From Candidatus Zixiibacteriota bacterium (GTDB taxonomy: Bacteria; Zixibacteria; MSB-5A5; SM1-73), in assembly GCA_020341875.1 (NCBI GenBank), contig CP070839.1, positions 2,288,814-2,302,249 on the forward strand: a stretch of 13,436 nt of DNA. Reading direction: 5' to 3'. The notes beneath the pieces were generated by a model. The model saw nothing but the letters and a program-made list of their open reading frames with translations, was not told where the DNA came from and did no database searches. The position numbers and the translations under genes are program-made. Of the stretch, positions 1 through 5,222 are shown one piece after another (the stretch's first letter is position 1; every line of letters begins with the position of its first letter).

Positions 1-77
1 TTTTTCTCAGCCGCCGCAATGGCAGCCCTCAAACCCGCCAGCCCGCCGCCGATTACCAATACGTCATGAAAAATCAT
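1..77 (-). CDS. sdhA: Succinate dehydrogenase flavoprotein subunit, N-terminal fragment
   Basis: Only the first 25 or so codons are inside the window; the gene runs off the left edge. They read MIFHDVLVIGGGLAGLRAA and onward, the beta-alpha-beta dinucleotide-binding start (GGGLAG at residues 10-15) that holds FAD in SdhA/FrdA. The full enzyme would oxidise succinate to fumarate at the cytoplasmic face of the membrane. The start is supported by AGGGAGGAG on the minus strand a few bases upstream, inside the 14-base gap after sdhC. Placement directly after two membrane-anchor genes makes SdhA much more likely than another FAD oxidoreductase. Fumarate reductase cannot be excluded from this fragment. 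Confidence 0.88.
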   Translation of the reverse strand, partial: MIFHDVLVIGGGLAGLRAAIAAAEK

Positions 78-91
78 CGACTCTCCTCCCT

Positions 92-496
92 TTAGTGTTG
101 AGGTGAAAAGGCCCGCCCCAGGAAGACTACCAGGGTGATAACCATGAGGACGGCGAATATGACCATGGCTATCCAGAAGAGGGCTTTATGGGGTTTGGTT
201 AAATAGAAGAAGTCGGCCACGGTGATACGCAGACCGTTTAGAAGATGAAAGGCCACCACCGCAGCCAGCCCGATCTCCAGAACGTGAGTGAGTGGAGTCT
301 GCAGGTTGGATATCCAGGCATTGAAGCTGTCTGCTCCCCCCACAGACGAGCTTAGGGCCAGGAAGTGCATGAAGAGATAGAGCACTAAGATCACGCCGGT
401 TATCCTATGCAGAAGCCAGGACCAGGTTCCCACGTTCGGGTTCAAGCCGACCTCGTCTCTGTACATTCTGAAAAAACCTGACTTGGGTTGATACAT
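92..496 (-). CDS. sdhC: Succinate dehydrogenase cytochrome b556 subunit (SdhC-like)
   Basis: 134-residue membrane protein with three predicted transmembrane helices (about 25-50, 70-95, 105-128). It carries the SdhC-type signature WSWLLHRITG (residues 25-34), where His30-Arg31 lie in the usual quinone-site region, and FHLLNGLRI (83-91), where His84 is a likely haem b ligand; His44 on helix 1 is another candidate. It anchors the SdhA/SdhB catalytic dimer and passes electrons to the quinone pool. The start is 3 bases after the stop of the upstream anchor gene, with AAAGGAG placed inside that gene's end, so the two are translationally linked. Which of the two anchors is called C or D is a matter of convention; this one resembles the cytochrome b556 family more closely. 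Confidence 0.88.
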   Translation of the reverse strand: MYQPKSGFFRMYRDEVGLNPNVGTWSWLLHRITGVILVLYLFMHFLALSSSVGGADSFNAWISNLQTPLTHVLEIGLAAVVAFHLLNGLRITVADFFYLTKPHKALFWIAMVIFAVLMVITLVVFLGRAFSPQH

Positions 497-499
497 CTC

Positions 500-856
500 T
501 TATGCTCCTTTGTTAAACGTAACGATAAGGTAGTATCCCCAGACGGAGATGGCTATTCCCAGAACCCAGAACAGGGTCTTCAGGGCTTTGCCTGTTCCCG
601 CCTTGGGGCGGTAATCGTGGATCACCTGCCAGGCTCCGTTAAACGCGTGAAAGAGTCCGGCCGGCACGAATATCAGATAGAAGATCACCCATCCGAGGCC
701 TTCCATTCGCTGGGTCACCAGGTTGAAATCGATCCTCCAGTCCTTGGTGAAATGAAGCACCTGGAAATGAAGGATCAAGAAGAAGGCCAAAAAGATCCCG
801 GTGATCCTCTGGAGAAGCCAGCCGTAAGCACTGCCCTTTCCTGTTTTTCCGTTCAT
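500..856 (-). CDS. sdhD: Succinate dehydrogenase membrane anchor subunit (SdhD-like)
   Basis: 118-residue membrane protein and first gene of the sdh operon. Three hydrophobic helices (about 12-36, 54-80, 92-114) fit an SdhC/D fold. It repeats the anchor motif as WLLQRITG (13-20), with Gln where the sister subunit has His, and has His30, His35, His70 and His80 as possible haem ligands, so a two-haem arrangement with the sister subunit is possible. Its role is to bind quinone and haem and fix the catalytic subunits to the membrane. AGGAG lies 8 bases before the ATG. A predicted promoter and a CRP-like palindrome lie upstream (940-993), which suggests the whole operon starts here. The gene name is less certain than the role. 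Confidence 0.82.
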   Translation of the reverse strand: MNGKTGKGSAYGWLLQRITGIFLAFFLILHFQVLHFTKDWRIDFNLVTQRMEGLGWVIFYLIFVPAGLFHAFNGAWQVIHDYRPKAGTGKALKTLFWVLGIAISVWGYYLIVTFNKGA

Positions 857-939
857 GGCGGTTGCTCCTAAGAATGAGGTTTTTTGAGTTCCTTGTTCGA
901 AGACATGAAACCTACAGGGTTTCCCGTCTTACCTGAAAG

Positions 940-959
940 CTTGTGACTTTTGTCACAAG
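940..959. promoter_or_regulatory. CRP/FNR-family-like operator at the sdh transcription start
   Basis: A perfect inverted repeat, CTTGTGAC-TTTT-GTCACAAG. Its core TGTGA-N6-TCACA (942-957) matches the CRP half-site consensus and spacing exactly. It lies directly downstream of the predicted -10 box of the sdh promoter, so it would cover the transcription start and the first transcribed bases. From that position a bound protein would be expected to repress, though this is inference. The match is to the consensus known from other bacteria; whether this organism has a CRP-family regulator of that specificity cannot be seen here. Confidence 0.6.
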
Positions 960-964
960 GTTGA

Positions 965-993
965 AATTTAGACAGTCCCGGACTCAAAGTCAA
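965..993 (-). promoter_or_regulatory. Predicted sigma70-type promoter of the sdh operon
   Basis: On the minus strand TTGACT (988-993) is followed after exactly 17 bases by TAAATT (965-970). The -35 box matches consensus at five of six positions and the -10 box at four of six. Transcription would start near 957, about 100 bases before the sdhD start codon. The same -10 hexamer and spacing recur in the promoter at 6315-6343, which supports both predictions. Confidence 0.6.
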
Positions 994-1237
994 CAAAAAA
1001 ATTCAAGATTTTGTCCGAGAGCATGCTTGGGTACGGTCTCGGCCGAGTGTCACCTGGGTAGTTCCCTCCCTTGGGATCAATGGTGTTTCCTAAGGGGACC
1101 CATCCACAACTTGCCAGCTCCTTTACATAAAAGGCCGACATTTTTCGTCACTGGGATAAAGAAGAACTGAGTTCTGCCGACAAAATAGGCGTGGACCAAT
1201 CGACAGAGAATTCACCTAGCAACAAAACGGCTTCCCT
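994..1237. other. Intergenic region before the CphA-N-like gene
   Basis: Together with the sdh leader and promoter (857-993) this forms a 381-base gap between divergent units. I find no convincing protein, tRNA or structured RNA in it. Short reading frames on both strands have no ribosome binding site or recognisable sequence. The promoter of the plus-strand unit starting at 1238 should lie here, but I could not pick a pair of hexamers with confidence. Confidence 0.4.
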
Positions 1238-1921
1238 TTGAATGATCTTTTGCAGATAAGAGAGATCTATTACGGAGAGTTTCCGGAGATCTGTGGTCTC
1301 AACCCCAGGTTCAAGCCAAAAAGCAAAAAGGTCAAGGTCGTGGTAGACATTAACGTTCCCCAAATTCAGAAAGGCAATCTGGATCTCTCCTCAGCCTTTG
1401 GCAGACTCGTGAGACTTCTGCCCTCTTTGGAGAGACATCAGTGCGGCGAGCACCTTCTGGAGGATTTAGGGTCGGGCAGCAAGGATTTTCTTTCCCAGCA
1501 CTCGGATCAGATAACCGACATCGCTCATATGATGGAACACGTAATTATTGATCTGCAGGCCAACATAACCGGTATGGATTCGTGCAGCGGGATAACCTGC
1601 GGATACAAGGACCCCTCTTCCCGGTTCGACCTCTTTGTGGAATGTCGGAACAAAAGGGTAGGGGTCTTCTCTGCCCTTCTGTCCATAGATCTGCTCAGAG
1701 CACTCCTGACCAAGAAAATCCTGTCCGGAAGATTCCGCGCCTTAATTAGCCTAGCAAAATACCTTTATGCCAACAAATCGCTGCTGCGGCTGGCTCAACT
1801 CGAACCAGCGGTTGCGCGGATCAGTTCTGAGTTTGGCTGGAAGAGGAGATTTGTCCTGTCGCTGTTGGGAAAACTGAGAGATTTCGGATTCATAGATCTC
1901 AAACACTCCTGGGTAGCTTAG
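1238..1921 (+). CDS. Stand-alone cyanophycin synthetase N-domain-like protein with HxxEH motif
   Basis: 227 residues from a TTG start. Residues 5-155 resemble the N-terminal domain of cyanophycin synthetase (CphA): an opening like its conserved start (LLQIREIYYGEFPEI), LPSLERHQC (61-69) where CphA has LPxLxEHxCS, then IAHMMEHVIIDLQ and ITGMDSCSG (96-118), matching CphA's HIxEHxALELQ and AGMxxxFG. The ATP-grasp and Mur-ligase domains of CphA are absent, so it cannot be a cyanophycin polymerase. The block includes HxxEH (His97, Glu100, His101), the inverted zinc motif of M16 peptidases, which I recall being tied to primer-generating hydrolysis in some CphA enzymes. Residues 165-227 are helical and basic and may form a winged-helix-like tail. 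It heads a unit with three small genes. The start is uncertain: no Shine-Dalgarno is visible and a stop (1217-1219) lies seven codons upstream. Homology likely; function unknown. Confidence 0.75.
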   Translation: MNDLLQIREIYYGEFPEICGLNPRFKPKSKKVKVVVDINVPQIQKGNLDLSSAFGRLVRLLPSLERHQCGEHLLEDLGSGSKDFLSQHSDQITDIAHMMEHVIIDLQANITGMDSCSGITCGYKDPSSRFDLFVECRNKRVGVFSALLSIDLLRALLTKKILSGRFRALISLAKYLYANKSLLRLAQLEPAVARISSEFGWKRRFVLSLLGKLRDFGFIDLKHSWVA

Positions 1922-1925
1922 CCAA

Positions 1926-2189
1926 ATGTCAAACGCGGAGCGAAAGCGAATGAACGCTAAATCCTCGCCCAAAAATCCGGACGATCTGAAAAGTAGGATC
2001 AAAAAGCTGGTCTCCTTTGAGGAAGGGAAAGGCTTGTCCGGGCCATCCCGCAAGTCCCCGAAATATGCCAGGGTGCTAACCTGCACTTTCGTCAAAGGAG
2101 CCGGGGACCCGACGCACAGGCAGAAAAAGGAGCCGAAAATAGTCTATTTTCCTGATCTGACAACGAAGGAAGAAGCATCGATTAAGTAG
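1926..2189 (+). CDS. Small basic protein of unknown function
   Basis: 87 residues, rich in Lys and Arg, with no signal peptide or membrane segment and one Cys (in VLTCTFVKG). I do not recognise a family. The first half is polar and probably flexible; a short beta-like stretch (ARVLTCTFVKG) and KIVYFPDL sit in the second half. It starts 4 bases after the stop of the HxxEH gene, which argues for co-transcription and coupled translation. The ATG at 1926 has no Shine-Dalgarno; an in-frame ATG at 1950 (residue 9) has GGAG 9 bases upstream and may be the true start, giving 79 residues. It is followed 40 bases later by the first duplicated small protein. Confidence 0.55.
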   Translation: MSNAERKRMNAKSSPKNPDDLKSRIKKLVSFEEGKGLSGPSRKSPKYARVLTCTFVKGAGDPTHRQKKEPKIVYFPDLTTKEEASIK

Positions 2190-2216
2190 GGGGAACTTTC
2201 AGACTAACACATAGAG

Positions 2217-2226
2217 AGGAGGTGAT
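2217..2226 (+). promoter_or_regulatory. Unusually perfect Shine-Dalgarno site
   Basis: AGGAGGTGAT, complementary to the canonical 16S rRNA 3' end over its whole length, with 7 bases between the GGAGG core and the ATG at 2230. It fixes the start of the first 70-residue protein and predicts very efficient translation compared with the preceding two genes, which have weak or no such site. Confidence 0.8.
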
Positions 2227-2229
2227 ATC

Positions 2230-2442
2230 ATGTACAGATTCAACTTCAACGACTTCAGGAACATAGAGAGGACTCCCATGTCTCCCTCTTACCTGCAGAA
2301 CAAGATCTGTGATCTGGTCGCCTGTTCTGTTTACACCAAGGTGAAGGTGGATTCGGTCAATCCGGACACCGGTGAGTACCGCATCGTCCTTCATGGTACC
2401 CTGGATTGGGATCACCCCGAGACCTGGTGGACCAACCGGTAA
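2230..2442 (+). CDS. Small protein of tandem pair, copy 1 (70 aa)
   Basis: 70 residues, no signal peptide or membrane segment, family not recognised. It is a paralogue of the 70-residue protein at 2539: I count 36 of 70 identical positions without a gap. Shared blocks are the aromatic start (F4, F6, F9), IERTP (12-16) and a long block at 39-59 with the core VDSVNPxTGEYR, VLxGTLD. Copy 1 has Cys27 and Cys32 and a Trp-rich end (DWDHPETWWTNR). The conserved block looks like paired beta strands, so a small folded protein is as likely as a modified peptide precursor. The perfect Shine-Dalgarno predicts high expression. It shares a unit with the HxxEH protein, which makes a binding or processing relation plausible but unproven. 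Confidence 0.75.
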   Translation: MYRFNFNDFRNIERTPMSPSYLQNKICDLVACSVYTKVKVDSVNPDTGEYRIVLHGTLDWDHPETWWTNR

Positions 2443-2538
2443 GTCAGATTGACTACGATTCGATTTGAGCATTGTCCCCTTACTGAAAGATGTACGTTGA
2501 CAACAAACACCGAAACGACGACGAGGGGGTGAAACGAA

Positions 2539-2751
2539 GTGACCAAGTTCAGATTTCAGAATTTTCCTGCTATAGAGAGGACTCCGAGCTCACCGGCGTG
2601 CCTGCAGTACAGGCTGACCGAGCTTCTGTACAACTCGACTTGCTGCAAGTGCAAGGTGGATTCGGTCAACCCGACCACCGGTGAGTATCGCGTAGTGCTA
2701 CAGGGCACACTGGATAGCTGGGATGACACCAACACGCCGACCAACACCTAA
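2539..2751 (+). CDS. Small protein of tandem pair, copy 2 (70 aa)
   Basis: 70 residues from a GTG start preceded by GGGGGTGA with 9 bases of spacing. It aligns without gaps to the protein at 2230. The middle block is best conserved, also at DNA level, while the tail differs: SWDDTNTPTNT instead of the Trp-rich tail of copy 1. It has four Cys, three of them clustered as CCxC (35, 36, 38) plus Cys21; none matches the Cys positions of copy 1. Conserved body with changing tail and Cys content is the pattern expected of substrates or paralogues with separate targets. Last gene before the terminator at 2781. Function unknown; the duplication is the best evidence that both are real genes. Confidence 0.75.
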   Translation: MTKFRFQNFPAIERTPSSPACLQYRLTELLYNSTCCKCKVDSVNPTTGEYRVVLQGTLDSWDDTNTPTNT

Positions 2752-2780
2752 GTCGCAGGTCAAAAGGAAAACATTTACAG

Positions 2781-2812
2781 AGAGAGCCCCGCTTTTCGAT
2801 GCGGGGCTCTTT
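2781..2812 (+). terminator. Intrinsic terminator after the duplicated pair
   Basis: Perfect 10-bp stem AGAGCCCCGC (2783-2792) with GCGGGGCTCT (2801-2810), loop TTTTCGAT, extended by A-T and G-T pairs to 2781/2812. The following U tract is short (TCTTTCG), so termination may be partial. It separates the duplicated pair from the next gene, whose start codon is only 28 bases further on. Confidence 0.75.
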
Positions 2813-2840
2813 CGACTGACTTCGCAAAAGGGGGGGTAAG

Positions 2841-3035
2841 ATGAGACGACAAAAATCGACTTCAGCGCCAAAAAGAAGACAAGGTCAGAAGACACGTTCT
2901 CGGAATCCAAGGAAAACCAGGACCACCCGGCAGGACCCGACCGTTCCCATCACCAAGATCTCGAAGAGCAAAAGGACGACAGCGGGAAAGAAAAATCAGA
3001 AGCAAAACACCTGTTGGTGGTTTGGTTGGGAATAA
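2841..3035 (+). CDS. Highly basic small protein with aromatic C-terminal tail
   Basis: 64 residues: 20 are Lys or Arg and only two are acidic (Asp32, Glu64). Residues 1-54 are a low-complexity stretch of K/R/T/Q/S, like nucleic-acid-binding tails. The end switches abruptly to NTCWWFGWE (56-64), with the only Cys and all three Trp. AAAGGGGGGGT lies just before the ATG, a strong ribosome binding site that supports translation. I do not recognise a family. Options: a DNA- or RNA-binding protein, a cationic antimicrobial peptide, or a precursor with a basic leader and a short aromatic core. No room for a promoter exists between the preceding hairpin and the gene, so it is read through that hairpin or from a promoter inside the 2539 gene. 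Confidence 0.6.
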   Translation: MRRQKSTSAPKRRQGQKTRSRNPRKTRTTRQDPTVPITKISKSKRTTAGKKNQKQNTCWWFGWE

Positions 3036-3600
3036 AGCAGCTGTTGCCTGAAACGAATTTCTGCAGAACCTTTTTCCAAAGGTAAGTTACGCCCTCAAAA
3101 AATGTGAAATGGATTTCACATTTTGCTCTTTGAATTAACGGTCACTCAGCATTTCAATCTTCCCCGCCAACCCGATTACAGACCTCCTCTGTATCAAGAG
3201 AGAATCACCACGGTCGCAGTCCGGCCCGTTATTCCCCTGAATAGTCGGCCGTTCAGTACGGCTTGTCCCACCGCCTGCGCGGAGAAGCAGAGGGGATACT
3301 CAGAACCGGTTCGATCTCGGTCCCTTGATTCCACTGAAGATTCCTTCGACCCTGACCGCGACCGTGTGGGCCTCTCCGAAAAAGACTTGATCTTTACTCG
3401 CACCTCAGTATATTTCGCCTGTCCAGGGACGTACTTTTTTCTCGAGACTGCGGACCCGTCTGAGAACAAAGGGGTCTGTGACGACGAGGAGGATCAGATG
3501 ATCTGTCATTGTGTTTCTCGCAGGAGACCTGATCCGCCTCCCTCTCGGGAGAAGCAGACGAACTCAGGCAGACGAGGAATTCCAGGCGAAAGGAGAAAGT
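3036..3600 (+). other. Long apparently non-coding region
   Basis: 565 bases without a supported gene. A reading frame from a TTG at 3123 to 3620 gives a 165-residue product with no recognisable motif, no ribosome binding site and an unlikely composition, and it overlaps the nitroreductase start; I treat it as chance. The region holds a 26-bp palindrome (3099-3124) and should contain the promoter and leader of the nitroreductase gene. I see no riboswitch class or tRNA that I know. Confidence 0.45.
3099..3124. repeat. 26-bp perfect palindrome (operator or weak terminator)
   Basis: AAAATGTGAAAT and ATTTCACATTTT, 12-bp arms around GG. As RNA it would fold into about a 10-bp AU-rich hairpin with loop AUGGAU followed by UUUUGCUCUUU, so it could end the transcript of the basic small protein. 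As DNA it has half-sites TGTGA and TCACA, but spaced by 8 bases instead of the 6 of a CRP site. Which role applies cannot be told from sequence. Confidence 0.5.
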
Positions 3601-4182
3601 GTGAAATTGCCGAAAGCTAAGTTCTCAAGCCAAACCAGCGTCGAGGAAGCGCTCCTCAGCCGCAGGTCGATAAGAGCTTATAGAAAGGACTTCCTCACCA
3701 TCGAGCAAATCAGCCAGCTTCTCTGGGCAGCCCAGGGGACGACGGAGAAGTGGGGGGGCAGAACCGCTCCTTCTGCTGGGGCCTTGTATCCTCTGGAGAT
3801 TTACCTGCTGGCAGGAGAGATCGAAGGTTTGGAGCCCGGACTTTATCATTACCGTCCGGCAGACCACTCCATTTCGCAAATACAAGTCAGGGATCTGCGC
3901 AGTGAGATCACGGAGGCTTCACTCGGTCAAGACCAGATACTGAAGGCTCCCGCCACCCTGATCATCGCTGCAATCTACGAAAGGACAACGCGGAAATACG
4001 GGGAAAGAGGTGTTCGGTACGTCCACCAGGAGGTCGGTTCGGTCTGCCAGAACGTTCATCTCCAGGCAGAGAGCTTGAGTCTCGGAACGGTGTGGATCGG
4101 AGCCTTTGATGACCAGGACGTCAAGGAGGCTCTGGGAATCTCAGAGGAGCCTCTGGCGATAATGCCCGTCGGGAAGAAGTGA
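3601..4182 (+). CDS. SagB-type nitroreductase family oxidoreductase
   Basis: 193 residues from a GTG start with AGGAG 5 bases upstream. This start puts the family's usual opening (KLPKAKF) at the N-terminus; an in-frame GTG at 3511 would add 30 residues unlike the family. Motifs: SRRSIRAY (20-27), the FMN-phosphate region; RTAPSAGALYPLE (54-66); ERTTRKYGERGVRYVHQEVG (127-146); and a PVGK end. This is the SagB/ThcOx branch of FMN-dependent nitroreductases, which work as dimers; in thiazole/oxazole peptide pathways they oxidise azolines to azoles, but many stand-alone members have no known substrate. No cyclodehydratase (YcaO) is visible here, so a peptide-modifying role is only a possibility raised by the small proteins upstream. 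Length is near the short end of the family. Confidence 0.85.
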   Translation: MKLPKAKFSSQTSVEEALLSRRSIRAYRKDFLTIEQISQLLWAAQGTTEKWGGRTAPSAGALYPLEIYLLAGEIEGLEPGLYHYRPADHSISQIQVRDLRSEITEASLGQDQILKAPATLIIAAIYERTTRKYGERGVRYVHQEVGSVCQNVHLQAESLSLGTVWIGAFDDQDVKEALGISEEPLAIMPVGKK

Positions 4183-4316
4183 ATTCGATCTCAGCTCGAA
4201 CGGAGGTTCTCAGCAATTGCTGCAAAGCCATACCAACCAGCCGACGTGCTGAGCGCGTAATGGCCCTTAGTCAAATACTTGGAGCATGCTAGCTCGCTTA
4301 GGTTTACCTGCCCAAA
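4183..4316 (+). other. Short intergenic region with a 12-bp palindrome
   Basis: Contains the perfect palindrome CAGCAATTGCTG (4211-4222) and a flanking pair CTCAGCA / TGCTGAG. There is no T run, so it is not a typical terminator; a protein-binding site is possible. No clear ribosome binding site precedes the gene at 4317. Confidence 0.3.
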
Positions 4317-5189
4317 ATGAGATTCGACCCACCAACTAAAACCGCCCTTAGGACATGGCTTTACTTGGCCATACTCTTCTTCGCCCTGGATTATCTCTTT
4401 AACTTCCCCTTTGACGGTTTCGCCTGGTGGGGAACGGGCGCGCTCTTTACCTGGCCTTTATCACAATTCCTGGGCCTGATCAAGAAGCCGCACTGGAGAA
4501 GGTTCTTCATTCTGGCTCCAGTCACTTTCCTCTTCTGGCTGATGCACCTTGGAAGAGGAATCCCTCACAACCCCAGCGAGCTGTTTCTGGAGGTAGGCTT
4601 CTCTATTTTGGGAGGCGCGATCATTCTCGGTCCTGGAATCGCTCACACGGTGATTGCCAAGGTTATTCTCCCTCCCTGGATTAAGAGGGCCTACTGCAGC
4701 TACGCCTGCTGGTATCTTTTGCCCTTCGAGATAGCGGGACACTTCTTCCCCAAGAAGAGACTGCCCGGAAAAAACTTGAGGTTTGTGAAGTACATCGTCT
4801 TCTGCCTGTGGCTGGGTGCAATCATCTGGTTGGGCACAACGCCGTTTAGGGTGAAACCGATGAGCTCAAGTTCCTATCACTGGACCCTGATGGAAGAGGG
4901 AGCCATAGTACTTCTCGGAGTGGCCCTCACCCCTTGGTTGGGCTTCCGCTGGTTCTGTAGATTCGCCTGTCCCTTTGCAGTGATCATGACTCCATTCTCT
5001 CGACTCACCATCCTGAAGGTCAAGGCTGATAAGACAAAGTGCACTCTGTGCGGCAAATGCGACCGGGTCTGCCCCATGGGGGTCCCATTGACCAAGTATA
5101 TCGAGCGGGGAAAGGATATAACTGATACCGAGTGCGTTCTCTGTGAAAACTGTGTACGAGCATGCCCCACCTTAGCCCTGAGCGCTTGA
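4317..5189 (+). CDS. NapH-like membrane protein with two 4Fe-4S clusters
   Basis: 290 residues. About six hydrophobic segments fill residues 11-225. Two Cys pairs sit at membrane edges, AYCSYAC (Cys127, Cys131) and WFCRFACP (Cys214, Cys218), like the RxxCxxxCP repeats of NapH/NosR/CcoG-type proteins. The C-terminus is a soluble ferredoxin module with two complete cluster motifs: Cys242, 245, 248, 252 and Cys273, 276, 279, 283. Such proteins pass electrons between the quinol pool and partner redox enzymes. The first Cys pair lacks the usual following Pro. The partner is not evident; neighbours are a flavin nitroreductase and an SDR protein, so electron supply to one of them is conceivable. The ATG at 4317 has no good Shine-Dalgarno, so the start is only moderately certain. 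Confidence 0.85.
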   Translation: MRFDPPTKTALRTWLYLAILFFALDYLFNFPFDGFAWWGTGALFTWPLSQFLGLIKKPHWRRFFILAPVTFLFWLMHLGRGIPHNPSELFLEVGFSILGGAIILGPGIAHTVIAKVILPPWIKRAYCSYACWYLLPFEIAGHFFPKKRLPGKNLRFVKYIVFCLWLGAIIWLGTTPFRVKPMSSSSYHWTLMEEGAIVLLGVALTPWLGFRWFCRFACPFAVIMTPFSRLTILKVKADKTKCTLCGKCDRVCPMGVPLTKYIERGKDITDTECVLCENCVRACPTLALSA

Positions 5190-5222
5190 GCAGCTCGATT
5201 CATTTCAGCAAGTGAGGTCAAG

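Larger units (their letters stand above)
2230..2751 (+). repeat. Tandem gene duplication
   Basis: The two 70-codon genes at 2230 and 2539 are diverged direct repeats separated by 96 bases. DNA similarity is obvious around ATAGAGAGGACTCC (2264-2277 and 2572-2585) and around AAGGTGGATTCGGTCAA (about 2338 and 2655). Differences fall largely at third positions within the conserved blocks, which suggests selection on protein sequence. Confidence 0.75.

Noticed and set aside
943..1363. Short open frames on both strands between sdh and the HxxEH gene
   Set aside because: No ribosome binding sites or motifs; the minus-strand one overlaps the start of the better supported gene at 1238.
2278..2442. 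Internal start at Met17 of the first 70-residue protein
   Set aside because: GAGAGGA precedes it, but the paralogue has Ser at that position, so internal initiation is not conserved.
2230..2751. Nitrile-hydratase-like or Nif11-like leader peptide precursors
   Set aside because: No Gly-Gly cleavage motif and no resemblance to those leaders; the most conserved part is in the middle and second half instead of the N-terminus.
3511..3600. Extended nitroreductase start at the GTG at 3511
   Set aside because: The added 30 residues are unlike the family, while the GTG at 3601 has AGGAG at good spacing and begins with the family's KLP opening.
3123..3620. 165-residue open frame from a TTG start
   Set aside because: No ribosome binding site, no recognisable motif, unlikely composition, and it overlaps the well-supported start of the nitroreductase.
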